Shown here piece after piece: positions 1 to 11,546 of a DNA stretch of 64,000 bases. A program made the position numbers and the translations under genes. The notes beneath the pieces are model-generated. The model saw only the letters and a list, made by a program, of their open reading frames with translations, did no database searches and was not told the DNA's origin. Each line of letters starts with the position of its first letter. Within the stretch, counting starts at the first letter, position 1. The DNA lies in assembly GCA_905221605.1 (NCBI GenBank), contig CAJNDS010002257.1:833922-897921 (forward strand), in the 5' to 3' direction. This stretch comes from Symbiodinium natans. Lineage: Eukaryota; Sar; Dinophyceae; Suessiales; Symbiodiniaceae.

Positions 1-1358
1 AGCCTGTTGCCGTAGGCGAGTGCTGTCATAGCAGCTGGAATAGTTCGTGCCTCGGTCTGTATGCCATCGCGCCAGGGACGGCGACCTGCCTGTGAGGCAG
101 CAGAGGCTTCGACGCGGTCCTTCCAGGCAGTGGCTCTCCTGAAATCGTCCTAAGATGGGTTAAAGCTGCTGTTAGCTTGGTTGGGCGCCCAATGCCAAGA
201 CGACATGCAGCCCTCTGCAACGTCAGCCACAGCCTGGAAGACTAAGAGTAACAGGCCTTCTTCTGACGGGCTTTTTTGCTTTAGAGGCCAGTAAGAGGCC
301 TGCACCTGGCATAAGACGACGTCCTGCAGCAACACGCTCCAGGCGAAACTTGGCGGGGCCCTGGCAGGCGGTCTAGAATTCGTGTCGGATTCTCTGTAGG
401 GTTGCTTTGCTTTCCGGGCGGCTTTTTGGGGATTTGGCTGTAGACGCCTTGGTTCTGAGTCGCATGCTGCAACCTGGCTGTCAGGAGGGCCCGTCAATTC
501 CCAAGTCTTGTTCCGTATGCCATACCCCAACGCAGTTGCCTTCCCTGCCCGTGAGTGTGAGCGTCGAAAGCCCAAGGGAACCCACCATCCTCGGAGAGCC
601 ACAACCGTGATTCGACCTGAACACATTTCATGCCCCAGCATCGCCCCGACGCAATCTCGACAGTCTAGGCAGCCTCTCAACTACCAGCTTCAATCTTTCT
701 GAGCCCTCGTGTGGGAAGGGTATGTGCAACCCCAAGCCGCCAAAAGGGGCAGGCTTCAGAGAGACTCGATGAGACTCCTCATCTCTAAGCCGCCAGGATG
801 AGGACTTGATCTCCACTGCAGTAACAACCCCAGCACGCAGATGGTCTTGCGAGGTCACATCTTGACTTGGCGCAACTTGTGGGTTTCTTGATGGGGTTTT
901 GCCGTACGCTTTACTTGTGCTTCATGCGCATGATGTTCCTGTGGTTCTGTGGGCTTTGTCGGATTCAGGGGTTCACCAGGAAGCAAGGCTTTGTTTTGGG
1001 CACACCAGTAGAAATTGGGTTTTCACCCTACAGTAGATTGCAGGATTGGCCTTGCCCAGGGGTGCGTAGGCTACATTATATGGGGGTTAGACTTATGGAG
1101 TTCGAAGTCTGATGCTATAGCAGGCTGGAGCTGACGGGAGGGAGATAGCCACAGAGGGAGAGAGCCGCGGAGAGAGCGTGCAAACCCAGGCCACGCCCCA
1201 AGATCTGCAGAACCAGGAGCTGTGCTTGCTACAGATTTCATGGGTTTTTTTTGATACTGCGGCACATCCCGTCGTGATGTTTAGAGTTAGGGCGGCTTGG
1301 GAAAGCTTAAGGCCAAAACAAAGTGGAGAGATTGAGTTACTTGAGATGTTTGTTCAAG
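1..1358. other. No supported gene
   Basis: Open frames are present on both strands, but none is flanked by convincing splice signals and none carries a motif I recognise. The text resembles the intron and intergenic DNA seen elsewhere in the window. Confidence 0.4.
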
Positions 1359-1482
1359 GAGGACGCGGACGAGGACGAGGGCGCCGGGCGGTTTCTTTTG
1401 AAGGCCGTCATCCCAAAAGTACCTCCAAGAGTGACGCAGGGTGCCAAAAGGCAGCGTTCCGTTCAACCGGACGTAGAAAGTT
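1359..1482. CDS. Exon-like segment, strand unresolved
   Basis: On the plus strand a TTCAAG acceptor is followed by an acidic frame beginning EDADEDEGAGRFLLK that runs to a stop near 1482, with about 60 percent G or C in third positions. On the minus strand the same stretch lies between a CACCTTGCAG acceptor and a GAG/GTACTT donor and reads INFLRPVERNAAFWHPASLL. Both readings look protein-like, so the block may be an exon but its direction cannot be settled here. No family is recognised. Confidence 0.22.
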
Positions 1483-3033
1483 GATCTGCAAGGTGTGCAA
1501 CACATGTGTGGGAAAATCTCAAACAGATGTAAGCTGCTGGCTCAGCTTTTGCTGGGGCAAGGAAACACCGTCCAACTGCTTGTCAGCTGGACACTTGTGT
1601 GTGTTTGCTCGCTTGTTTGTGTGATTGATTGTTTGCTTGCTTGAGCGGAGACTCCCATCAATCCACTGGCGACCCGCAAACGGCTCTCGCCGTCAGAAAG
1701 TTGTCTATCTCCGTGCCGGATCCAGAAGCACCTCCTGAGTTTTGAGAAAATCCAACAAAGCACAGCTCTCATTGAATCCTCATAGAGTGCTGTCTGCAAA
1801 TCGAAGCCCACTCCAAACCTGTGTTTGTTTTTCTTCAAGCTGAATCAAAACAAGCCAAGCCCCAGGTGGCCCCTCTTAAATCCCAGAACTGAGCAGAGGC
1901 GGCCACACAACCGAGCCCTGCAGTTCGGCCCTTTGAGCCAGAAGCCTCGGCTTAGGGTTGGGGCAGGTCGGAGTCTTTTTAGGTTGCTCCTCCTTGGTGC
2001 GGTTCAGATCAGACCACGGCATTCGCGGGATTTGTGCTGAAGGAGTGCACTTTAAGCTCTTGTAGACTTCTCTTCCGAGGTCTAGCTGGCACAGGCTGCC
2101 GCTACGTTGAAGATTTCACAGTATGAAAGAAACGCATGGCACAGCCTGATGGCTGTGATCCCAAAGTCTTTGTGTTCTTCTTGTGCTGCGCCTTGAAATT
2201 TCGATCTCGGCCCTCAAGGGCCTGGTCCCAAACCCTTTTCACGCCGAACACATCCTAAGAGGCCGAAACAAACAGAGCAGCCTGTCAAGGAAGCCGTAGG
2301 CACCCAAATGCCACCATAGGCAACCCATAGTTTCAAACGCTGCAAGGTCTCTCAAGGTGCCTCAAGCCTCCCAAGCACAGTCCGGGTAAAGGCGGGGTCA
2401 CCTGGACTTCCGCTTCTTTGCTCGACAAGGTGCGCGCCTTGTGAGTACTCTTTTGGTTCCAGCATACCACCACCATTCCACGTTCGACTCATGATTTCAC
2501 CTCCGCGCTCTTCGCGTGCAGCTCCTGGGCACCGTCTCGGAAGCAGCGGCCAGGGGCTTGAAGCTGTGATTATCTGGGGTTAGCAGAATCGCTTGGTTCA
2601 AAAGGGGGGAGTTACCTGCTTGCATGTCCTGGGTGCGAGGTGGGCTTCAGAGAAACTTCATCAGTTATTTCGTTATTTCCATCGATGCTCAAGTGCCCCT
2701 GTGTTGTGGATCGTTGGGGTCTGAGCTCCCTGTATTCGCACATCTTCTTGAAACCCTTGGAGTTTATTCAGGGAGGGGTTCTTGTCTGTGAGAGAGAGAG
2801 GGGTTCCCCATTTTTGCATCACTTTCAGGCAGCAGAGAGAATTCTTTAACTTCCGAGCATCGGCTTATATCGAGCAGCGTAACAGGGTTTCATTAGGGTT
2901 TTGGGTGGGGTGTAACCAGTGCCTATAGGGGTGGTCTCTGGTTTCTGAGCGTGCATTTGCCAGGAATTCTTCTCATCATTGCCAGCATTCCAAGTTCTCA
3001 TTTCTTAACTCAACCTTCTTTCAACTTTTGCAG

Positions 3034-3118
3034 GATCCGAGAAGGAGATGCAGCTTCGCAGCAGCCGGTGTCGAACTTGGCATCTTCCCAGCGCCCTTGT
3101 TGTTCTTGAGTCCCCTTA
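3034..3118 (+). CDS. Candidate internal or last exon
   Basis: A strong pyrimidine tract and TTTTGCAG acceptor end at 3033. All three frames stay open for 70-110 bases (one begins SEKEMQLRSSRCRTW), so the acceptor is the main support. The partner exons are not found. Function unknown. Confidence 0.25.
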
Positions 3119-3652
3119 GGTCTCATGAAGTCTCATGTAGGCAGTCTTTGTTTAGTTCTGACCGAGCTTTATTGCCGGTAGCTAGCCCGCGTCAGAATTG
3201 GTTTGAGGATTGGTGGAAGCCAGGTTTAGCTCAGGAAGGTGTGTTGGTCCACAGCTCCTGCCAGCCAGCTTCTATTCTACAGTGCTATTCTGGGAAACCG
3301 GCATTCCTTGCACTTGAACCGTGTAGGGGTAAACCATGGTAAGGCCTGGTGGCCACAAAGCCATGCCGCTGAGAAACGACCCTAAAATCCTAAACCCCAT
3401 GAGGCTTAGCTCGGTGGGCTCAGCAGCGTCGACCCTACGGCCACAGGCCGACTTGTGAGGTAGAGCATGTGCTGAGTACTCGAGGGTTTCTGGCATATGA
3501 TCAGGGGATTCAGAGCTGTAACCGGTTCTGGGACTCATATGGTTGCCCATGCAAAGGTTGTATTGGGGGGGGCAGGGGGAACCCTATCTTCAGCCCCACT
3601 GACTGACTGCCTTCGCAACCCCTTGGTGCTTGTGTTTATGGCCCTGTCTCAG

Positions 3653-3746
3653 GTTTCGCCTCATGGATCTGTCGTCAGCGCCTCCATGTCCCCTGTCCGA
3701 ACACGTGCTCCCCAGCGGGGAAGCCCAGTGGAAGTGGCATGTTTGA
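3653..3746 (+). CDS. Candidate exon
   Basis: A CTGTCTCAG acceptor precedes a frame reading FRLMDLSSAPPCPLSEHV that ends at a TGA near 3746, with about 69 percent G or C in third positions. The other two frames are also open, so coding status is uncertain and no family is recognised. Confidence 0.2.
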
Positions 3747-5007
3747 ACCACCAGCTGTGGATGGCGATCTGAATTTGACTCCATGCTTTCGTGTATCTGT
3801 TCGACCGCAAAAAAGACAGGCGGTGCATCTCAGGCTAGAGGGTTGCTGCCGGCACGAATGCCATGACAGACTATTTGTCGGCTATTGTTGTGGACATTCC
3901 AATGACTGCGTTCGCTTCGGGGAAAACAACTTGGAAAGGCTGCAGGGTTCAACATAAGACGTAAGCCCGAAACCTTGAGGTATCCACCCCGGCGCGCGTC
4001 GTCACCACCGGCCCGATGTGGGGGCTCTGGTGCCACTGCTGCAATTGGGTCCGGGCTTTTGTGTTGTGAGAATGTCGGGTTTAGATGGATTGTGGGCTTG
4101 GTGACACTGGGTGGGCCAAGGGGTGATAAAGATGGTTTTGATTGGGGCTTGTTGATGCCCCCTCACCCCCTACACGCCCAGGAAGGCAAGGAGAACTAGT
4201 GACAACTAGTGTACAGTTTATGAACACAGCCTGCTGCAAGTTTCTACCATCGGGGTTTTGCAGTGGGACGCCCGTGCTCTTACCCCATGATCGTCAGATC
4301 CTCATGCGCCCATGCGGGGGGTCGGAAGGTTCGGGACGCAGTCTGGCTTCGGTTGTGCCGGATAGGGTCGCAGGTGGAGTGTTGGGCGTTAGCTCTGGCT
4401 CAAGATACAGAATCTTTGCGATGCCCAACAGCACGTTCAGCATCCGAAACCAATTTGTGGGGAAACCCCTCAAGCCCCGACATTCCAATGCGCAGGTCCC
4501 CAATGGTCGCCTCTTGCAACTCCACAGGCTGGCTTTGGGGAAATAGGTGCACAGCTACTGACACGTGCAGGGATTGGTACCATTCGAAACGGGAGCCTTG
4601 CGAAGTGTCATAAGACCTATGTGCAAAGTGCCTTGACTGGACCTTGCAAAGCCAAAATGTAAGCAACACATGCTGCTGCTGCGATCAGGTGGCTCCCTCT
4701 GCCCGGGCTGGCTCCCCCCCACTTTTCTGGCGGCCTCTCAGTTCCCAGGCAGCTATGCAAATTTGGGGGGGGGGGGGTTTCGGGTTTGGAGTTTTTTGCA
4801 TTCGCCATAGGAAACAGCTCTCATTGTTTTGAAGTTGGATGCTCGTAGCCGACTTCGATTGCAGACCACGGCAGTTGAAGGCAGCCCACAGTTTACGGCC
4901 ATTTCTGCCCACTGCACCCAAGAGGCTCAAAATCATGCAGGAAGTTGGAAGGCGCTCTCAAACTTTCAATACGGCTCTCGCATGACTGAGATCTCCAGCT
5001 CCGAAAC

Positions 5008-5303
5008 CTAGCCTCCTCGTCCGTCGTGTGCCTGAGCATGATCAACTCTTGCAGCATCCCTCCGCCGATCTCTACAAGCCGCTTACAAGCCAAACTGCCC
5101 CGAAGGTCCAGCCCTTCACCCTCTGAGCTTTGCCTTTGCGCCGCGGCTACGGAAGGTTTCGATATGGTTCCGGGTGTGGTTTGGCATGGTTTGGCGGCTT
5201 CGGGGCTTTGGGTTTGGTATTCTTGTGATGACCAGCCGCGCCTTGCTGTTCTTGTTGGCTTCGGCTTGGGGGCCTTCAAGGCTGCGCGACGCGAGCGTTT
5301 CAC
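5008..5303 (-). CDS. Two phase-compatible minus-strand exons, unknown protein
   Basis: Reading the minus strand, exon A runs 5303-5233 between CTCGAG and a GT donor (fragment ETLASRSLEGPQAEANK). Exon B runs 5120-5008 between CTCAGAG and a donor AG/GTTTCG (fragment KRLVEIGGGMLQELIMLRHT). Exon A ends in phase 0 and exon B begins in phase 0, so the pair joins without a stop. Exon B is rich in helix formers and charged residues; no domain is recognised. A possible continuation lies near 4400-4530 on the same strand (fragment VELQEATIGDLRIGMSGLE), but its splice sites are weak. If real, this would be the only minus-strand gene with phase support in the window. Confidence 0.35.
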
Positions 5304-7743
5304 CTCGAGAGCATGATGAGCATGGCAGAAGTCTGGCCACGTTTCAAGCGCTCGGACACACTTGTGTGGGAGTTGGATGGAGTATTTCCGAATAGATAAA
5401 CAACACAGGGTTAGGAGGGCAGAGTTCAGGATCTGAGAGCTTGGCAATGGTGCAGGGTTGGCGTTAGCTAAGAGGCTGTCGAGTTGATAGCTTACGGTTG
5501 AGCGCCGAGGCTTGCCGTCTTGTCATGCCTGTATGCTAGGAAGGTTCGGAGTTTCCTGCGCGGATAGTGCATGCCAGGTCCTGGGCGTCTACGCGGCATC
5601 TCTTAAGATGTGTCAAGCACCGGCTATGCGCCCAACCTCGACAAGCCCCATTTCCTGGATCCAGTCTGGAAGTATTTGGTGGGTCTCCTGGACATTCATA
5701 TATTCGACATCAAGCAGGCTTCATGTCTTCGTGCGCGTTTGAGGGTAGGCTAGCGCGTGCCAGTTGGTTGCACCAACGCAGGAGGGATGTCTCGGGACAG
5801 TGTGCTTAGGATACCAAGTACACTGCAAGCCTGCTGCGCCCAGGGCTGTGCATGAACCTTGCGCACAGCTTCTTTGTCCACCAAGATGTGGTGGTTCTGA
5901 ACTTTTCAAGGGTGCCGTGCTGCAAGAGGAACGCGAAGGTGAACCATACCTTACGGGAGTGATCATTGCTAAAAGCTGTATGTTCAGCTTCGGGTCAAAA
6001 GGGCTGCTTTGGGTGAGGTGTCTAAAGACTGATTGCAGAGTCTTAGTTCTGTGGTATGCAGTCCAAGCTGGGGCAAATGAGCCAAAGCATTTACAGACTT
6101 TGATTGCGCAAGCCCATCTTGCGTCTAGCCTTTCAACTGCGCAGCTAGCAACCCTGAGCATCCCTGCCAACTGTCGCCCTCAAAGCTTGGGTAGGACTCT
6201 GACGTTCACAAACTGACGGCATCACGCTCTTGGCACGGCAGCCTGTAAAGTCAGACTTGCCACAACTCAGAAGCATCCGCTGAGGAGGGCCGCGGAAAAG
6301 TAGCTGGGTCCTAATCAGGCTGGAAGTCTTCAGCATTCTTCAGCGTTGCATTCTAACGTGTGGGAATCGACTTCTGCCCCTGCGCTAGCTGTTTCCCGAC
6401 TGCCAGTACCACGGGTTGCGTCAGGCGTTGGGGGCTGCGGGATTCTTGCCCATGCCCCCCCTTTGTTCCCACCCTGTATCCTAGACCACACGTCATGCTC
6501 AGCTTAAATCACGAGCACCTTCTGTAGTTACACAAGTTACTCTACCACACACCAGAGAGCTCAAGAAAGCTAACAATGTCGTGATGTCTTGGCCGAGATA
6601 GCTGCGGTTTTTGTCTTCTGGGCTGTTACTGTGTGTGTAGCAGCACTCGTAGGTTACCAGTTGGTCTGGAGGCAAGCCCTGTGGCAGATTGAAAGCCTTG
6701 AGCTGCCTGACCCGTGGAACGAATTTGGCCCCACCATGGAGTTTCAGTTGTTTATTTCTTGTTTTTTCCTGGGTGTTCTTCGGCTTTTGGTCACTTGTGA
6801 CCGGGGCTCAATCCCGCCCAATGCTGACCTCGTCCAAAAGAACTACCTTAGGACCTTTGGTACTTGCAATAGAATGGCGTCTGTTTTGTTCGACACTGCT
6901 GTGACAGATGATTTTCGCGAAGGTGTTTCGAAACTTTTTCAAACTCTAAGCAGCTCGCCGAAGAGAAGTGGTACCTGAGATGGGGCTGACTGCTTTAGGC
7001 GTGGCGGCTCATGACTTACCCCCGAACCCGATCTGCAGCTGTCCAGCTTTCTTTGTGTTTCAACGCGGGCGCAGCCACCTGTGAGCGCGCGGGGCTTACC
7101 TCGCGAGCTGCTTCAGTCTATCTGGATATCTGTCACCTGCCTCCACGACCCCTCGATTTCCACACTGAAACATGCCCTCCAAATTCCATAAACCTTTGGC
7201 AGAGTCTACGAAAGGAGGCCCACCCAAGAGCCCTTAGAAAAAGTGTGCGAGGTAGAAGGGCCTGTCTTTGAGAGATGAGGTCGTCGCTCCACACTGGCAA
7301 GGCTCCCCATGGGGCAGGCCCCAGGGTGTTTAGCCCAGAAGCCTAGGGCTTCCTGCGTGAGGTTGAAGGCCCTTGCCGGCTGCATGTCAAAAACGGTTTT
7401 GGCAGAAACGAACTTTGGAGATTTGGGTTTCGGGCCGTGGGACCGTGTTTGCAGGATCCGAGTGGGGCCTTTGCCCAGGCCTCAAGCTTCAGGCCCCAAC
7501 CCTTCAATTGTCGGCCGTAGACCAGTGCCAGGCCCTATTAAAGAGCACCCCAAAAACATATGTAAGACTTTTGTAATGGCAACTGTCACCTAAACTCTAA
7601 GCCAGGCGCCCCCAGTGGATTCAGGAATGCATTCTACCGCTTTCGCCACTTTCCGGGTGATGTTAGTTACTGTTAGCAAACATCATATGCAATCATGTAC
7701 AATCATATGCGCGCTCTGCGACAGGGCTGTTCCCACTGCTTCG
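5304..7743. other. Mostly non-coding; one 129-codon open frame
   Basis: The longest clean plus frame is 6589-6978. It begins with a hydrophobic stretch (about 25 residues), continues with LELPDPWNEFGPTMEF and ends at a stop. Third-position GC is only about 45 percent and there is no recognised motif, so I do not call a gene. Nothing else in this stretch has splice support. Confidence 0.3.
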
Positions 7744-10700
7744 ATGGCCTCGTCGCCGCCACCAGCCCCGGGCAAAGGCCGTGTTGGACCAATTGATTTG
7801 GGGCACGTGTGTAAAAGCGATGACACTTTGGCCTCGACCACAGTTCTTCATTGCGTCATGCTTTCACGGGGGGCTTTGGGATGCCTCGGCGCTGGTGATT
7901 GTAGATGTTGAGGATAGCTTCTGCTCATCCCACCATTGTGGCCTTGGTTCTCCCTAACGCCTCTGCATCTATATTGTATATAAGTCAAGCGATTGTGGCA
8001 GCCTCATCCCAATACAAGGGCCTCAGCTAACAGGCCCTGAGGCTAACACGATTTTGAGATTCCATGCAGAGTGCCTTTTAAAACCTGTACATCCCGCACA
8101 CCCGACGGCTTGCTCGGCCTGAGCGCCCTGTAAAACACAAGCCTTAGCCCAACCGCAATGCTCGGCCTGCTGGGCAGTGGACAACCTCCCAAACCCAAAT
8201 GATAACCGTTGTCACAATCTCAAACCCAATGTGGGGATTTTCTGTACGCTTCCTGTTTCTTTGTAAATCGGAGTCTTTTCGACCGAATTCTCGTATGAAA
8301 AGTTGCTTTACGGGGACCAATCATGTTGAACAAAAACAAGCTCCGGTTCAGCACCGCAGGCCCGTTCACACCCCGCCCCGCGAGCCGCCCGCGGCGCCCG
8401 CGGTGCCCGCGGTGCCCACACCGCCCGCTGTGCCCGCGGCGCCCGCTGTGCCCGTAGCGCCTGCAGCTACGGTCTTCGCCTTGGGGAGCCATGAGGCTTC
8501 AGGGTAGGACGTAAGGTAATGCACGTACGTGCATGCGTGGAGGCTGGGAAGCCTCGATACACCATGTTACAGTGACAGGACAAGATGCATTCTAGGTGCA
8601 TCATTTCTGCTTGAAAAGGCGTAAAGGCTGCACTCTGACACTCCCACTCTGCTACCGAGGCAGCACCCGGTGCCAAACTGGCAGCCGCCCTGGCGGAGGC
8701 CCCCAAAGAGGCCTTGCGTGCTAGAGGCATTTCATTAGATCATGGCTCTGTCGAAGACAGAAAATACTTCGAGAATGGAATCCAGCAGGAACGCGGCGTG
8801 TTCTCACCATATTTCCGTGGCCTCGAGTGGAGTTCTTCCCCGGCACGCCGGTTGCGAAGTATTGCAAGTAGTCGTAGCTGCATAGTCACTTACCTCAGCA
8901 GCTGCAGCTGGGCCCGGTTTTGCAGGATGGACTTTGTATGAAGGCCAAGCGTCTGTCAGAGAAGTTGCGTTCTTCCTGGCTTGTCCGGAGGATGTTATTG
9001 TGCGCCCGACCATCAACGGCTACACTGCATGCATGGGGCAAGCAGTGGTTGCAACTTGGCTCGATGAAGTTTGCTCAGGCTCATAGCCAGCGGCAGGCCA
9101 AATGTCCTGCATGGTCGTCCGCTGTCTGAGCTTTGTCAACATTTGCTTGACATGATCTTCCGGACCTCAAAGAGATATAAAGAGCACCCTAACTTAGAGC
9201 AACTTCCAAGATGTGGAAACTTGCCCAGGAGGTGGAGACTACGGTAAAGGAAGTCCCACCGGAGGTGAAGGCTGTGGAGAGACTCGAGCTCAGATCTCTG
9301 CGGTTACCAGGGTCGTCGGCTTTAAGAGAAGAATCCGGTGTCTTCGCAGTCACGAGCCCTTTAAGCCTGTATCGCCTATATGATTATTTCTTTTGTGGTT
9401 TAAATTTGGCTCAAGGCTTGGGGTGAGGGCCTTGCGCGCAAGCATTACAGCATTCTTTTCATAGATGTATCGGTGGGCAGGTACGGGTTTCCCATGTTCC
9501 TTCACCTGGGCCAGAAAGCTGCGCTGCCGAGGCACATTCACGAAGCTGTATACCAAGCCGGCAATGATGGAGGACGGGTGCAACGTAGCAAGGCCCAAGC
9601 GCAAAGTGCAGAATCCGTGCCCGGGCCCCAACCAGTCACCGAAACCTCGTTTGTGTTTGTGCAGAACCCTTTTTGTGGGTAGTGCAAGTTGGAATCTGCA
9701 ATGGCCGTTTCGTCACCTTGCCGTGCCTTTGGCTCAGCTTGCAGGTTCAGATGGTAGCTCGGACGGGGCGTGTGGGTGTGAGAAGGTGCCCCGAGTCGAT
9801 GCGATGACGAAGCTGAGCCTGGCCTTGAAACAGGAGAACGCCCTGGGCTGTGTTTGCCGGGCCTTGCCTTCGGCATGGCCCAAGCTTCGCAAGACCTCGA
9901 AGCTTTACATGTGGCGCTTGGATGAGCTGAAGCTCCACGCCTTGCAGCAGGCCCTCATCGAAGAGCTGAACCTTGTTTTCGCTGACCTCTTCGAGCTCTG
10001 CGAACGTGGTGATGCAGAATGTGTGTGGATTTTGCTGTCTCAGGGGATGAAACTTTGCTCATATATTGGGAGTTGTGGGAAGCTTAAAGATGAGGTCCAT
10101 CAGTAAGCTGTAACAGTAGGCATGGGATGCGCTAAGGAATGTCAAGCAACGGGACCCAGAAGGAGCGACCTTGCTTCAAAAGGCCACTCACAGCGGCTGC
10201 ACCACCATCCTGAAGCTCATTGTCGAGAAGGGAGGCGTCCTCAATGCGAAAGGCTCCTATGGATACACCCCCCTACATGAGGCTTGCTACTTGGGCGTCC
10301 CGGAGGTGTGTGAGCTCCTTTTGTCCGTGAAGGCCAATGTGGATGCATTGAGCAAGAACGGGTCCACACCACTCTTGGTGGCGGGGCGTGAAGGCCACAA
10401 TGCCATTTGTGAGTCCCTTCTCAAGCACAATGCAGATGCAGACGATGGCGGCGACAAGGGATGGACACCACTTTCCGTCGCAGCAGGCGAAGGTCATGTC
10501 GAAGTTTGCGAGACCCTCCTCAAGTACAATGCCAATGTGCATGGCTTCTCCGGCGACGGCCGGTACGAGCGAAGTGCGTTGCAGGAGGCCCCAGCTCAAG
10601 GGCAATTAAGTATGAACTAGCCCAGAAGTCTCTAGCAAGGCCTGCGATGAGCCCTTCTCCCCCCGGAGATAGGACCCCTGGAGAAAAACCTTCGTGCGAA

Positions 10701-11546
10701 GAGGCTGCGGAGCAGGGTCATGCCAATGTCGTCGGCCTCCTGCTCGAGGCAAAGGCGGATGTGCACCATACCTTTGATGCTGGGCTCTTGTACAGATGGT
10801 GTATGATTGAATTTGCAGGGGCTTTCTGCAGTCATTCGGATAGGGGTCTCAGGCATTTCTGGTAGGAGGTGCCACTTCCTGGGGGGCTTTCATGAAGTTA
10901 GCTTGAATGACTTTACATCCTCGCACCTCAGTGGAAGCGGCTTTGTGCTTCTGTCGATATGCTTCCGCGCCCAGAGTCCCGAGGGGTTCACATCTTACGG
11001 TTCTAGGGCCACTTGGGGTGTTCATTTAGCCCCCAAAATCAAAGCCGAGGATGAAGGGGGCGGGCAGCAGCGACGATGGACAGCCGCAGAGCTTGCCGAG
11101 AGAGCCGGGCATAGCAAGATCGTCAACATGCTCATGTCCCAGGCGAGAGCCTCCAAGTTTCAAGGATTCGGGCAGGATGTGAGGTATGCATGGACATGGT
11201 CGCATTAATTAAAGATCTTAGGTTCTTAGATTGTTTTTCATGGAGTGTATAGGGGTTCGAGATGCCAAAGGGTCATCGCGGGTTCGTCCTTTCTCGGGCT
11301 TTGGATCCTTTCACGGGTTTGCCCCAGGTGATGGCGCCAAATTGCTTCTTTGTGGCACTTCAGACATCTTCAGATGGATTGCTTCACGTTATGCATGTTG
11401 CATCTGCTGGCATCTGCTCAAAAATTGCAAGGCGAAGGCGAGAGACACTCAAAACGCTTCAAGAAGCTGAGGATCCCGAGGCGACTGACTTCCTCTTCCA
11501 GTCGAGTTCGGAAGCTCGCTGCTCAGAAGACCCGTTTCTGGGCTAG
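7744..11546 (+). CDS. Ankyrin-repeat protein, about 11 exons
   Basis: Predicted exons: 7744-7777 (MASSPPPAPGK), 8341-8495 (Pro/Ala-rich), 8660-8726, 8926-9068, 9211-9311, 9481-9577, about 9745 or 9783 to 10045, 10137 to about 10593, about 10626-10775, 11050-11183 and 11432-11546. Phase carries over at most joins, giving for example GALRARG-WTLYEGQ, LRLPG-YGFPMFLHLG, LLSQG-NVKQRDPEG and GQDVR-RRRETLKT before the stop. The C-terminal half holds about six ankyrin repeats, a protein-binding fold; the N-terminal half (fragment FFLACPEDVIVRPTINGY) is unrecognised. Introns use GT, GC (7778, 8496, 8727) and GA (10046, 10776) donors. ATG 7744 was chosen because it opens a GC-rich frame just after a CTGCGACAG site suited to spliced-leader addition. 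Joins around exons 6-7 and 8-9 are uncertain. The partner protein cannot be inferred. Confidence 0.7.
9405..9415 (+). other. Possible relic of the dinoflagellate spliced leader 3' end
   Basis: TTTGGCTCAAG matches the last 11 bases of the conserved dinoflagellate spliced leader (known to end ATTTTGGCTCAAG), with an A just upstream. It lies inside an ankyrin-gene intron. An 11-base match can occur by chance, so this is weak. Confidence 0.2.
10137..10593 (+). CDS. Ankyrin core exon of the gene above
   Basis: This is the most secure coding segment of the gene. It carries consecutive ankyrin repeats with the usual TPLHEA, TPLLVAGREGH and TPLSVAAGEGHVEVC signatures, each about 33 residues apart, and LLL/LLK helices. 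It opens after a CTAAG acceptor at 10136, completing a glycine codon begun in the exon that ends at 10045 with CVWILLSQ. The 3' boundary is unclear: the frame stays open to a TAG at 10618-10620, and the next repeat (EEAAEQGHANVVGLLLEAKA) resumes in another frame near 10690. Confidence 0.88.
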
